This document shows, one piece after another, positions 43,015-54,574 of a stretch of DNA of 64,000 nt. Numbering within the stretch: the first letter of the stretch is position 1; every line of letters starts with the position of its first letter. The stretch spans positions 22,067,301 through 22,131,300 of the forward strand of contig CM066325.1 of the NCBI GenBank assembly GCA_033807775.1, read 5' to 3'. The position numbers and the translations under genes are program-made. Source of the DNA: Saussurea involucrata (lineage: Eukaryota > Streptophyta > Magnoliopsida > Asterales > Asteraceae). A model generated the notes under the pieces. That model searched no databases. It had not been told where the DNA came from and saw only the letters and a list, made by a program, of their open reading frames with translations.

Positions 43015-43433
43015 CAAACTGATATTCCAAAAACATTGATTTAACATTGATTGAAACATGCAATTGAATTTCAACCACAAATCGGTCTTTAAATTGCAAT
43101 AATTGTGGAAAAAACAGTAAAAGCATCAAGATTCGTCTAAGTATAGGGCCTGAAAGTGTAAATTTTCAGGGACCAAAAGTTGAAAATTTCAGGGACCAAA
43201 ACTGTAAATTTTGGCCCATCGCGGGCTGCGATCGCGGGCAGGGACCAAAAGTGCACCGCAGCCAAAGTTTAGGGGCTTCGCGGGGCATTTGTGCCCAAAA
43301 TACGTGCCACGTCAGCGTATCCCGCGATCGCGGGACCCCATCGCGGGTATTTTGGGTATTTTTGCAAAATTGAAAAATTTTAGGGTATTTTGGTAATAGT
43401 TGGTTTGACTTTGGGTATTTTAATTAATTTCCC
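43015..43433 (-). repeat. Right terminal inverted repeat of the MULE
   Basis: Inverse of 26388-26780, with the same CCCGCGATCGCGGG palindrome (about 43320), CATCGCGGGCTGCGATCGCG blocks and GGGACCAAAA repeats. It ends in ...TTAATTAATTTCCC. Confidence 0.85.
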
Positions 43434-46063
43434 TTTAAATTAAATAATTCATGGTATATTATTTTGTTTGTGGATATCTCCAACAAAATTTTCAAAATAG
43501 AGAGAGAAGTTTAAAATTTTTAAAAGGTTATATTTAATTTCAACAATTTTTTTATTTTAGAGATTATAATATTACTAATTATTAAAATAATTTATACATT
43601 TAATAAAATATTGTAATTCTCTCTAGCCTTGTTTGTTTTTCTAATTTCAGCTCTTATTTTGCACTTTTGTCTGAATCAAGCAGACATTTTGAAATTCATA
43701 ACGTTTGCTTTTTTAGGATGATTAATCTATTGCCCTGCCTCCAAAGGAAGAAATGGCTTTAGAGGTACGTCTCCTTCAGATTATCGCCTCCATCCTCACA
43801 ATTATCGCATCCAGACCTCTCCATCGACTCCATCAAGGTTGCTTCCAATCGATCATGTACTCCCTGTTTTTCTCTGTTTCTCGACTTCATCCTCACCATC
43901 TACTTGTTTTCTCTGTTTCTCGACTCCATCAACGAATATTTGGACATCTTTAAGATCTGCTTGTTTCCAATCGATCATCTTTAAAACGTGCTTGCTTGTT
44001 TTCTGCTTCTTTCTCAACTTTCCCTGCTTCTTGTTGTGATAAAGAGACACGACGGCACATTAGCTTCTTCGGTTCATTTTTTTTGGATTTCGTTCTATTA
44101 GGGCATCTTCAATGGGTTCACTATATTTAACACCGAATTTTAAAAGTGGTATAAAAAAGTGTAAATTTTAGTGTTAATAGTAAATCTTCTCCAATGGGTA
44201 ACACTATTTTTTAAAAGTGATATAAAAAGTAGTGTAAATGAATAGTGTTACACCAAATATAGTGTAATACTATTTATTACACTAAATTTAGTGTGAAAAA
44301 TAATAGTGTCATTTACACCAAATTTAGTGTTTAGTGTAAGATTTGGTGAGCCGAAGATAGTCTTATCTTGATGTTGTTCGAACTGTACTATAAACTAGCT
44401 TCTTGCTGCTTTAGTTTGTTTTTCTATTCTGCAAGATGAAGCCTTGAATTTTGGGCACGACAGCCAGCTTCTTTCTGATGTTGGAATTGATTTTACCATT
44501 TGCTTTTTGTTTTTTGTTGTTGCTGTTTGACCCATCTATAAATCTGCAATCATGAATGAAATAAACTGGCTTTGTAAACTAGTATAAACTAGTTTCACAT
44601 ATTATAAGAAACAAAACAAAGAAAAAAAGTACATCATGCATATAATTGTAACAAGTTTTGTTATAATGCCCAAATTAACAACTTATTCAAGACATATTGA
44701 CAAATGAAATGATTATGCTTACACATTTATGATAAAGAAAATAAAGCTAGATCTTCAAGAATAGAACTTAAAAGAATTTGAAAGCAACAAACACTTGTGA
44801 AAAAGGGTTTACCCATCTTTCACAAATCTCATACAATTAATTGATTAATATGCTATTTTGTTTATGGATCAATATGGAAGAAAACTTGTCACAACTTATA
44901 AAATTCCTTATTTATGTATCAATATGCCATTTTGTTTTACTATTATTTGCTTAAGAATTGTAGACAATTATAGTATAATTTGATTAAAATGAATAGATGC
45001 TTTTATAAAGTCAACAGTATAACATTCTGAGGGATAAAATAGACAATTATACATATTCAGACGTTTGTCAGCAGACAAAAACAAACGGTCTAACTGATTC
45101 AGATTTCGACTTTAGCACCACCTCTTAAAAATTAGAAGTGAAATCAGACTTCAGCACCTCGTAAAAAACAAACACCACCTTAAGTTCAAGATTTTCTTAT
45201 TGGTCACAATATCATATAACATTATTTCTCTTATGATAATCATTTCTGGGAGTCTCCAAATTTGGAGAATTTCACACTCTCTCGTACTTAGAATCTAGAA
45301 ATCTAAGATAAATTTGCAAAATCTATAGCACCCGATTTCCAAACATTAGAATTTACCTGGAACTTTGTCTCAGGGAAAGTCTAAACATTTATCTAACTTT
45401 TCGAATTTAAACGATTTAGTTTTTGGACAATATATGTTTATATTCTTTAGAACAAATACAACCCTAAACATTCTAAAACCGATTAAATAGGCATCTTGAC
45501 CTATATAAAACTGGTTGATGTGGGAAAATCATAAGTTTTCCGGAAAATATCCAACGGGTTTTTATATTTTAAGCGATTAAGTCCCTGAACATTTTCTTGA
45601 ATGAATAAATTCTTGCATTTTTTGAATCCGGTTAACAAATTGTTAAATAGTGCCAATAAAAGTAAAGGAATGTACCATTTCCATTAGTTATTCTAAACCA
45701 TAAATAGATGCATACACAAGTTGTACAACGGTGTTGGCGGGTTGTGTAACTTCAAATTTAGGTCGCATTTTGATTGCCCTTTTTTATTTAAAACATATTT
45801 ACCCACATAACCAGTTGCACGTCAGTTTTATAGGTCAAAACTCAAAAAGATCTATTTAATCGATTATAGGAAGTCCAGATATTTATTTGTTCAAGTTTTT
45901 TTACTACAGACTTAGCCGCTCAAAATCGAAAAACAATTTTGGGTTTTTTTTGTGGGTGTTTGCCTTGTTATAAAGGGAAAGAGAAATTTATTTGATTTAA
46001 CGACTATGATATGAGACGGTATGCGAGGCGTATGACAATGAAATGATGTTCCTAATGGAAGAA
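43434..46063. other. AT-rich non-coding stretch with MITE-like pieces
   Basis: No gene is recognised. A MITE-like unit at about 44101-44363 begins GGGCATCTTCAATGGGTTCA and is full of AGTGTAA/TTACACT inverted motifs. Ends of the type TTGTTTGTTTTTCTAATTTC near 43629 and GGTGTTTGTTTTTTACGAGG (inverted) near 45178 may bound a larger DNA element. The rest is plain AT-rich DNA. Confidence 0.5.
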
Positions 46064-46960
46064 TGTAATACCCGGATTTTTTAACTATCATTTCCTTGTT
46101 TAGATCTTTCATACTTCGAGTTAAAATTTTGGTGGAAAGCCTCGCATGAAAAGTCGAAAATCAAGCCAGAAATGGGGCATAGAAAATTGTGCGGTTTACT
46201 CCACACTTGAAGCCACGGGACACACCGCCCAACTATATGATGGATTTGGGTTTTGTGACACGCGCGGTTTACTCTGCGGTTTGAAGCCACAGGACAAACC
46301 GCCCAAGTGGATGGTGTGCACAATAAAGTCCCGATTTTCAGGCTTTTTACCCATTTCTCATCATACACCTTTCCTACTCCTAAGTAGTTGGTTCTCTCCT
46401 CATTGAAGTCGGTCTAGGAGGCATTTAAGGCACTTTTCCAACCTTTTCAAAGTGATTAACCATCATTCATAGCTAAGGAAATCAAGATCCAAGTTCTCAT
46501 CTATCCTTTCAAGGGTTTGGTGATTTTCTAGGTTTTTACCAAATTCTAGTATTGTGAGTTTATGTTGTGTCTTTTATAAACTTTATACGTATTAAAATGC
46601 TTCATTATGGTTCCTCAAAGCTTTTACTTCATTTCTCCTCATTTGGATAATTTTGAAAAAGTTAGGTCAAAACTTGGGTTTTGAACATTTTTTTGTATTT
46701 TGATGAAATGTTGAGAATGGTTTTACATACATAAATGCTAATTACTTTTATATATTGATAAGTTTTGGAACCCAAATATGCGATGGGTCAAATTTATGAC
46801 TATGTTGACAAATTATGACATTTTCTCTCTTGATGGATTATTTGTACACAAGTTTATTGTGTTGAGTATATTTTTGTATATCATTGGAAGGGATTTGATC
46901 ATTCCTTAGCATTAGCATGGATGAAAGATTTGAATTCCATTTCGTGGCAAATGTAGCATA
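46064..46960 (+). repeat. Gypsy LTR-like fragment, plus orientation
   Basis: It begins TGTAATACCCGGATTTTTTA, a typical start of large gypsy LTRs, and matches the minus strand of about 25440-26150 over several hundred bases. No second LTR or internal domain was found next to it and the right edge is unclear. Confidence 0.5.
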
Positions 46961-47877
46961 ATTTATAACTTCGTTTTAGAAAGACAAAAATAACCTTTGC
47001 ATCCAATTTAACCACCCTCACCCCGCCCTACCCCCAATGTGCCCTTGCCTTCCTCACCTTGACCACCCACCCCACCCCTGTCCCTGCCCACCCCTGCCCC
47101 CATCCTTGCCACACCCCACCCCTTCTGCCCCCGCCACCTCCCCCCCCCCATACAAAGATGAACAACTATTTTTAGAGATTTCATTCCAATTCTATCCAAC
47201 CAAACGCAATCAAAGTGCGTGGTCAAATTTCATTCCAATTCCCTCTAAGTTCCTATCTAGTGTAACGATGAATATTTTTTTCTCCTCGGTTTTTGTAATG
47301 AACGTTAAATTTGTTCTATATCGTACATGTTTTGATCATTAATCGTTTAACTCTTGTGACTACTAATAAAGTATACATGATTTTTTTATAATAACTTAAT
47401 AATATAAAAAATAACTTTTTCATTCCATTCCAAACTTCATATAAAAATGATTTTTCAGTAAGCTTCTAAAGGAAACAGTTATACCTTAAACCAATTTTTT
47501 CCAAACCTACAAATTAAAAAACATGCTTCTTTCATCTATTAAGAAAAAAAAACCTTCCAAACAAAAACCTTTCCGATCTACTTAATCAACACAGACAACG
47601 TTATCCATACATAACTTAAGAAAACCCAGCCAAACCAGCACCTTAAAGTTGATAAATAAACATCAGCAACATACATAACCACAACACAAAAGCAGCAAAG
47701 ATGAGCATCCATATACATTCTCATCAATAAGCAACATCTCTCTTACAGTCTTATTTTTCCTATATAACTAACTTCCCAAGCACACAAGCTTATAATTACA
47801 ATAATCCCACCCACACACAACTTAATTAACACCAGGCATATATCATATATATAGTCTTTCAACACACCCGCCCATCT
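46961..47877. other. Non-coding stretch downstream of the intact caleosin
   Basis: This contains a pyrimidine-rich block at 47020-47150 (CCACCCCACCCC-type) and AT-rich DNA, and probably the 3' untranslated region of the caleosin near 47640-47877. No other gene was seen. Confidence 0.5.
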
Positions 47878-50800
47878 TCAATACGTCTTGTCGTATACAG
47901 CAGCCCTGTTCTTCTTAGCACAATACTCGAACAAACTGCCATCGAAGCACCGCCTCACCGCCTCCTTTGATAACATACCTTCCTCATCCCTAGCAAGTGC
48001 GTACAATATCGCCCACTCCATCTTACCTGCAGCCCTGCATTACAACTGCGAAAGTTACCACTGCATATATATATAGAGAGAGAGAGAGAGATAATAAATT
48101 GTAAACCTCTAAATGTGTGTAAACTTTGGATTTCATAGGTTTTCTTGATGAAATTGTTTCATGAAATTGTTTATTTTGTGTGTAAACTTTGGATTTCATA
48201 GGTTTTCTTGATGAAATTGTTTCATGAAATTGTTTATTTTGATGAAAGTGTTTCATATATTTGTGTTTTTTATGTAAAAACGACAAAGTTTCATCAAACT
48301 GAGAAAATATATGAAACAATTTCATAGAAATGAAAAAATATATATATGAAACCACATAAAAAACACAAATATATGAAACAATTTCATCAAGAAATGAATG
48401 ATATGAAACAATTTCATCAAGAAATGAATGATATGAAACAATTTCATCAAAGAAACCTATGAAATCCAAAGTTTACACGAAAAAAAGTTTACAAAATAGT
48501 GGGCCACTATATATATATATATGACCACCTTTCGTGTTCTCTTTGGTTTTCTTGTCACCTAAGAACGACACTCGTACCAAAGGGTCAAAACCCGATAGAT
48601 CTCATCATCCCAAGAGGTCAAAGGTTCAAGTCTTACGGAGTGTGTATGTTTTGACGCATATAAAGATTGTATATACTTCGAGAATATATGACCCATCATT
48701 TTCAAATGTCGTGTTCGACTCTCCTGTATCACTACAAGATTCAAAAAATGGATGCATGCAAATTATTGAACTAGACCACTTGAATATCGGTCCAATTTTT
48801 CTATTTTTAGAGTTAATTTAATGGTAAGAAATGGTTGCAACCCTGGTGGATTACATTTTAATGTCTTCTCCTTCCATCATTGTTCTATTATTTATTTTTT
48901 TCTTACAAAGAAGTCATGATCATTGACCATTGATCCTAACAACGGATATTAGCATGACATTTCCTATCCATAGACCTGCGCCTGCCTTCATACAGTTAGA
49001 TACAAAATTATCTATTTTTGAAACTGGAATTAAAGTAGTCGATCTTTTAGCCCCTTATCGCCATGGAGGAAGAATCGGACTATTCGGGGGAGCTGACGTT
49101 GGTCAAACAGTACTCATTATGGAATTGATTAACAATATTGCCATAGCTCACGGAGGCGTATCCCTATTTGGGGGGTGATGCTATACCACCTTAAAAAGGG
49201 GTTACAAGGAATCCTCTTTAAAGGGGATTGACATAAATTTGAAGACTATATAACCCATAAGAGAATATGTAGAACCCACTTAGATTACTCCCTAAAGGAG
49301 TATGAGATAAAGGAGGCTCCAACGTATGTTTAGAAGAAATGATCCAAGTAGGAAATAATCTTAAACAAACACAATATGATTTTAGATGGTTCACCTCAAT
49401 AAAGTAATTAATCTTAAACGCAATGTGATTCTACATGGTCCACCTTAATAAATAACCTAAACACAATATGACTCCTTCAAGTATCACTTTGAACTAAATT
49501 TAGAAGGATATAGTGTTGGAGATAAAAGCTAATTAAGGGTTCATCTGAACTAACCATCCAAAGAAATCTTAATTAATAACCTAAACAGAATGCGACTCCT
49601 CCAAGTATAACTTTGAACTAAATTTAGAAGGATATAGTGTTGGAAATAAAAGCTAATTAAGGGTTCATTTGAACTAACCATCCAAAGAAATCAAACGCTT
49701 GCCGATTCCCTTCTGTCATATTCCAAATCTCTCCAAGTGTGAGCTTGTCTGGCACTGTTCGAGCATACTTGCTAAAGATATTCTCAAAGTGCACAGGCAA
49801 ATATCTGCAAAAATGCCTTAGGTTCAGTACAAAAATCAGAACAGAGCCAAAACGTTTTTCAAGTGGACTAGGACGGAGTACTGAGTACAGACCTTCCTTC
49901 GGTATCATAAGTGGCCGAGTCACTTCCATGCTTGGCCCTGTGTATGTTTTGGATGTATATGGGGAAGAAAATCGAAGGCAACCACCCCTACAAAATTCAT
50001 GTAAAATACATCTATTAAAACATGGATCAATCAATTAACCACAAGGGTTGTGGCGTAGTGGTTAAGGCCCTGGAGATGTGGTGGAATATCCCATCTGTCG
50101 CGGGCGTACACAACAATTGTGAATTGTGGCAACCGAGTTTAATCAGGGTTGATGTCATAATTTGACTAGGGATTAGTCTGTGACACCCTTCCAAAAAAAA
50201 AAAACATGGATCAATCTAGAAAGTTAATTGGGGTCGGAGAAAGATGAGGAACGTACAGGGAGGGTGGGATAGCTCATCCCGATATTGATAAAAAAGGCTG
50301 CTAACAGGGATATGACGATGTTGAAACCTAGTTGACGCATTCCTACACAGCATATCGTTTTATATTGTTATACCTATGCATAATTCTGAGAAGTATAATT
50401 AATTCGAGACATCATACAATAAAAAATCAATACGATTCAATTTCTTCAATAATGAGTCAATAGCAAGTGATTAATTTGAATTTGAGGCTAAAAAAGGGAC
50501 GATCGATCGTGATTTCCTTCATGAAATTTGTTCAGACAAAAGGATTGACTCGTCTAGCATTCAATATAATGTTGATTGAAGCATAGAACGATGGTATTCG
50601 AAACTAGCTCACCGGAATAGGTCTCCCATGGGTAAATGATTCCATCACCATTTTGATCGAAGAAGGAAACATGCTGCTGGAGAACAGTCATATCATGGTG
50701 CCTGTGCCCTAGCGTCCCGTTTGGATGCTCTGTATCTGGAGCTACCACTCCCCTCGCCAAGTCTGAAAACAATTCTCGCAAAAATCATCATCATCATCAA

Positions 50801-51390
50801 ATTGTTCACAGAAATTATACGAAATCTAGATATGCATTAAAGATGAAGTAACAACACACGTACAAAATCATCATCGTCATCAAATTGTTCATAAAAATTA
50901 TAGGAAACTCGAAAATGCTGAAGTATCAACACACGCACAAAATCATCATCAGATATTTCATATTTCATAAAAAAATCTCGAAATCTGGATATGCATTCTG
51001 GATGAAGTTCAAGTAAAAACACACGCACAGTGTCATCATCATCATCATCATATTCAAACTGTTCATAAAATTATAGGAAATTCGAAAATGCATTTTGGAT
51101 GAAGTAAGTAACAGCACACGCACAATTCACAAAAATTATACGAAACCTGGAGATGCATTTTGGATGAAGTTCTAGTAACAACACACTCACAAAATATCAT
51201 CAGTTTTTTCATAAAAATAAATGAGATCTGGATATGCATTCAGGATGAAGTAATAAATTAACAACATACAAGGTTTAGGAAGATGAGTTTCCAAGTCCGT
51301 CCGGACTCTCCTCTCATATGTCAACGGTTCACATTCCGCCACCGTTGTCATAGCATTGTCATCAGATGTTGCGATCGCCTTCGCTGCCAT
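47878..51390 (-). CDS. Caleosin / peroxygenase, intact, six exons, 244 aa
   Basis: Caleosins are calcium-dependent haem peroxygenases on lipid droplets and the ER, acting in oxylipin metabolism and stress or seed physiology. Exons: 51270-51390, 50613-50762, 50257-50342, 49893-49987, 49679-49804 and 47878-48034, all GT-AG, total 735 nt. Visible features are the EF-hand loop DQNGDGIIYPWE (residues 76-87), haem-type His71 and His139, a hydrophobic stretch about 97-111, the proline knot PTLPGWLPSIFFP (116-128), the SDSATYDTEGR block and the C-terminal MEWAILYALARDEEGMLSKE/FDGSLF block. The ATG gives the usual N-terminus and length. Two G-box motifs lie upstream. Introns carry a SINE, a MITE, a plastid fragment and tandem repeats, yet all splice sites look sound. 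Confidence 0.93.
48068..48515. mobile_element. Fold-back MITE in caleosin intron 5
   Basis: Blocks such as GTAAACTTTGGATTTCATAG and GATGAAATTGTTTCAT on the left are inverted on the right (CTATGAAATCCAAAGTTTAC). Several GAAATTGTTTCAT units repeat inside. TA/AG microsatellites border it. It makes long repeat-driven frames on the minus strand that are not genes. Confidence 0.7.
48956..49178 (+). pseudogene. atpB: Plastid atpB fragment in the nuclear intron (NUPT)
   Basis: About 74 codons match the chloroplast ATP synthase beta subunit from PIHR.APAFIQLDTKLSIF through the P-loop to ELINNIA.AHGGVS.FGG. The P-loop reads GGADVGQT where the enzyme has GGAGVGKT, so the catalytic Lys is lost. It lies antisense in intron 5 of the caleosin gene. 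Changes such as RRGGK to RHGGR also point to an old transferred copy. It begins and ends abruptly and is not functional. Confidence 0.9.
49441..49692. repeat. 124-bp tandem duplication spanning the exon 5 splice donor
   Basis: The segment ending at 49692 recurs 124 bases to the left. It includes the last 14 coding bases of caleosin exon 5 and its GT donor (exon edge 49679). The copy near 49555-49568 therefore carries a second donor sequence inside intron 5. Further partial copies of AACCTAAACACAATATGA run to about 49360. Confidence 0.88.
50033..50200 (+). mobile_element. tRNA-derived SINE in caleosin intron 3
   Basis: The 168-bp body starts ATTAACCACAAGGGTTG, has an A-box-like TGGCGTAGTGG and ends in a run of 12 or so A. 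A perfect 16-bp duplication AAAACATGGATCAATC flanks it (50017-50032 and 50201-50216). The B box is degenerate. It lies antisense to the host gene. Confidence 0.88.
50770..51265. repeat. Tandem repeats filling caleosin intron 1
   Basis: About five imperfect units of 80-110 bases repeat the series ATCATCATCATCAAATTG, TTCATAAAAATTATA.GAAA, AAATGC.TT..GATGAAGT and AACACACGCACAAA. The repeats stop short of both splice sites. Confidence 0.8.
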
Positions 51391-51511
51391 CTCTCTTCTT
51401 CTTCTTCGTTTACCGTGTGTTGGTTTCTTTGTCTGAATGACACTTCTGTCTTAAACCGCTTCACCGCCTGAGGTGGAGGTGGAAATGATGCTTACTCTCT
51501 TCGCGTTTCTT

Positions 51512-51539
51512 CCACGTGCCCTTCCCCTCTTCCACGTGC
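51512..51539 (-). promoter_or_regulatory. Paired G-box / ABRE-like motifs upstream of caleosin
   Basis: Two copies of GCACGTGG (minus strand; 51512-51519 and 51532-51539) stand exactly 20 bp apart, about 120-150 bases before the ATG at 51390. The CACGTG core binds bZIP and bHLH factors, and ABRE-type G-boxes mediate abscisic acid responses known for many caleosins. Function here is inferred from position and sequence. Confidence 0.65.
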
Positions 51540-52611
51540 CCCTTTCATTTTCTGCTATTTTCTATCTATAAAGTATAATCTACAGTCTACACCTGCCAAC
51601 CGGCCCACATAAATAGTTAGGCCCATTGATGGAAGGTCGTGGGCCTGCTACACCACAAGAGCCCAATAAAATATATGAAATTATGAGCCATAGATATATT
51701 TGAACTTCAACTTTTATATATTTAGTTGTTGTGATTCTATTTGTTTATGTGTTTACAAGCGAAGGATCGAGTATAAATTTGAGGTTGACATGAGAAGTGT
51801 GAGAAACGAATTTGAATTGTTGATCACCTCTTATGAATTATGTGTTTTTCATTCAACTGTTGATAATCACTTCCACACACACATACATATATATATAAAT
51901 ATATGGTCAGGTTCAGGGGAAAAATGAAAAAAAAAACTGAGGAATACCCTTGTAGCCTTTATCTGGACGGTATACACCTGTGCATACAAATAATTTGTAA
52001 CATGCACACGTGACACGTGCATATGCACAAATGCATATCGTCCGGATGAAAGGCTACCAGAGTATTCCTTAGTTTTTCTTTTTTGGGGGGTTCCAGGGAC
52101 GTGGGTTTAGGAACAGTTTCCGGGAAGTGGTCGTAGGTTAAAGAAATATTTCAGATGGGGGGAGAGGGTGTCGGTTAAGGAGAGATTCAGGGAGGTGGTC
52201 GTAGAATGTTAAATAGAGATCAGGGCTAACTAGAGGATGAAGATGATCGTCCTAATGAGGGGGATCTATGGGCTAGAACATAGGAAGGGGTGGGTTGAAT
52301 CTGGATCCAATTTATAATCGTAAAATAAATGATTTAAATGGCTTAGATTTAACTTTAAGTTTGATCCGATGGTTGATACAACAACGGCGTTATTGACTGA
52401 CCGTAATAATAAATATAATTCTCATTTATTAAAATATGATTATATTGTCACAAAAGTGAATTTAAATAAGAGAAGGTCGTCATAGTAATAATTATTGTAA
52501 ATCGGATCTTAGTAATTAAATTTATAGCATATCTAAACATCCGTTATTTTCAGTATTTGTGTGTGTATCTTAGAGTTGGATATAAATAGTGATAGCCAAA
52601 TGCTAGTGTAT
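51540..52611. other. Non-coding stretch left of the LINE
   Basis: A fold-back MITE at about 51925-52080 has arms of some 40 bases (CTGAGGAATACCCTTGTAGC and its inverse GCTACCAGAGTATTCCTTAG) around a spacer with CACACGTGACACGTGCAT. Apart from that, only AT-rich or low-complexity DNA was seen. Confidence 0.6.
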
Positions 52612-52659
52612 AAAATAGAAACGTTATTTGGCATTCGCAAATCGTTCTTCAAGAAAGGC

Positions 52660-53950
52660 TACAGTGGAAGGTGGGGGACGATAGTACTATAAGGTGTGGG
52701 GTGACCCATGGCTTAGAGACAACTGTAACTTCAAAATTGAAACTCTCGGAGATCCTTCTCGTTCTAGCTTTTATGTCCGGGACCTTTGTGATCCTCAATC
52801 TCTTGCGTGGAACATTGCCTTAATCGATCATCTATTCTCCCAACGTGACCGTAGTTGCATCCTTAACTTCCCCCCTCCCCCTACTATCTCGAGCATCGAC
52901 AAGCTAGTATGGCATTGGTCGCCTAATGGGTCTTACTCTGTTAAGTCAAGTTACAAAATTATCATGGAAAGGTTGATGGTGCCGTCCATTTGGATCTTCG
53001 ATGCAGATTGGCAGCGGATTTGGAGCGCCAACATCCATTTCAAGGTTAGAGTTTTCGTGTGGAGAGTTGTTCGGAATGCAGTCCCCATCCGCAATGCTCG
53101 GAATGCAATCCCCACCCGCGATGCTCGGAATGCAATCCCCACCCGCGATGCTCTCCAAAAAAGAGGTTTGCATTTCTCCCATTTTTCCGTTTTGTGATCG
53201 AAATATCGAGAATACTTGGCACGCTTTTATTGGGTGCCCCTCCGCGAACCCGGGTTAGAAAGATGCTTCTTTGGGCCAACATCATTGGTATCTTGATTGT
53301 TAGCACCGATTCCTTGGTCTCCCTAATTTTCAGATTCCTTACGCATCAACCACGGCAAGCGAGCGACCATTTTCACATGATTCTATGGAGTATTTGGCAT
53401 CGCAGGAATGATGTTTTGTGGAATGATGGTCCGAGGAACCCAGTGTCAGTCACCAAACGGGCGGACATCTTCCTTGCGGACTAGTAAGTGACTAGAAGCC
53501 TTCGTACCCCGGACCAGCCGACTACTAGCCACCCATGCGTCAATAATTGACATCCTCCGAAAGGAGATAATCTGAAGTGCAACATCGACGCTGCCACTTT
53601 TGCGAACTCCAATTCGACGGGTTTCGACGCTATCAGGATAGTAGGGGTACCTTTGTCACTGCTAAGGCGACACTCATCCCCATCCTTCCCCTGGTCCGTG
53701 AATGTGAGGCTTACATGCATTGGGTTATTAATTGTAACTACTCTAACGTGATTTTCGAGACAGACGCTAGAGTCGTGGTGGATGCTATTTACGACCCATG
53801 TCTGGACAACTCGTTATTTGGGGACATTATTCGGGATATCTGTAGTTGTCTCGGCAACCTGGACAACAATTTGGTCCACACTATTGGTCGACAAGCAAAC
53901 GAAGCGACTCACTATTTGCGAGACACTATGTTTTTTATCCTTTCAATGTA
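52660..53950 (+). pseudogene. LINE ORF2 remnant: zf-RVT and RNase H
   Basis: WGDPWLRDN, HWSPNGSYSVKSSYK, IWSANIHFKVRVFVWRVVRN, ALQKRGLHFS and then CPFCDRNIENTWHAFIGCPS form the zf-RVT domain of plant LINEs. ATFANSNSTGF, then EAYMHWVINCNYSNVIFETD and DNNLVHTIGRQANEATHYLR belong to the RNase H (RVT_3) domain. At least three frame changes separate these blocks. A 27-bp unit encoding RNA(I/V)PTRDA is repeated three times in frame at 53072-53152, where the family normally has a single N.LPTRD.L. Confidence 0.85.
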
Positions 53951-54010
53951 ACTCATCCTTTTTTAAACTCTTGTATTAACGACTTTTGTCGTGTTCATGG
54001 TATTGATATT

Positions 54011-54450
54011 AGGGGTGTTAACGAGTCGAGCTTTTAACGAGCTACTCGAGCTCGAACAAAAAATAAAGCTCGCTTAAGTTAACGAGTCGAGCTCTATAAC
54101 ACCGATGTTCGACTCGACTCGTTCGAAAACTCGACTAAGCTTTACGAGTCGAGCCGAGCCATTCGAACATACACTTTTTCGAGCCTGACATATTTATATG
54201 TTTACAAATTATATAATTAAAATATAAAAATTATCGATCTTGACTACATAAACGAGTTAATCGGTCTCGAATTCGAGCTCATAAACGAGTTAATCGATCT
54301 CGAATTCGAGCTCATAAACGAGCATCGAGCTCAAGCTTGAACATTGAAAACAATATTCGAGGTCGAGCTCGAGCTCGAGCTTGGTATTATTTTTTCGAGC
54401 TCGGCTCGAATAACCTGCTACGCGACTCGGCTCGAATAACCTGGTATTAT
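54011..54450. mobile_element. Short hAT-type element nested in the LINE
   Basis: The 8-bp duplication TTGATATT (54003-54010 and 54451-54458) flanks 440 bp starting AGGGGTGTTAACGAGTCGAG. The body is rich in GAGCTCGAG/CTCGAA units like those of the larger element at 9135-12324. The right end does not form a good inverse of the left, so it may be worn or rearranged. Confidence 0.7.
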
Positions 54451-54574
54451 TTGATATTAATGAAGTGATTGATATCCGATCGGGTGATGGCCAAGTCAAA
54501 GCCTGATCGAGTCTCAATCTTCGTCTTTCAAAAAAAAAATAGAAACGTTATTTATAATTTATGTTTATTTAAGG

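Larger units (their letters stand above)
26388..43433. mobile_element. MULE with long terminal inverted repeats, carrying two convergent genes
   Basis: The ends start GGGAAATTAATTAAAATACC and are inverted copies over about 390-420 bp (26388-26780 and 43015-43433). The direct repeat TTTAAAT flanks both ends (26381-26387 and 43434-43440). It is shorter than the usual 9 bp, so the exact edge may be off by a base or two. A MURA-type transposase is transcribed leftward from the right end and a small coiled-coil gene rightward from the left end, as in MuDR. A 12 kb Sirevirus element has inserted into the transposase; without it and one copy of its duplication the MULE would be about 5.1 kb. Confidence 0.88.
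52630..54535 (+). mobile_element. 5'-truncated LINE (L1 type with RNase H)
   Basis: A perfect 18-bp duplication AAAATAGAAACGTTATTT (52612-52629 and 54536-54553) flanks a unit that ends in an A run. The remaining coding part is the C-terminal end of a plant L1 ORF2: the zf-RVT region and a C-terminal RNase H. The front of the element, including most of the RT, is missing, as is usual for target-primed insertion. A 440-bp element is nested in its 3' part. Confidence 0.9.

Noticed and set aside
43741..44050. Possible first exon ATGGCTTTAGAG followed by GTACGT
   Set aside because: Only a few codons precede the donor, there is no downstream exon with coding character, and the region looks like transposon-derived AT-rich DNA.
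47037..47342. Proline-rich 101-residue frame
   Set aside because: It is driven by a pyrimidine-rich CCACCCC repeat; not coding.
48930..49178. Functional ATP synthase beta gene
   Set aside because: Only about 74 of roughly 500 codons are present and the P-loop Lys is replaced by Gln; it is a plastid DNA fragment.
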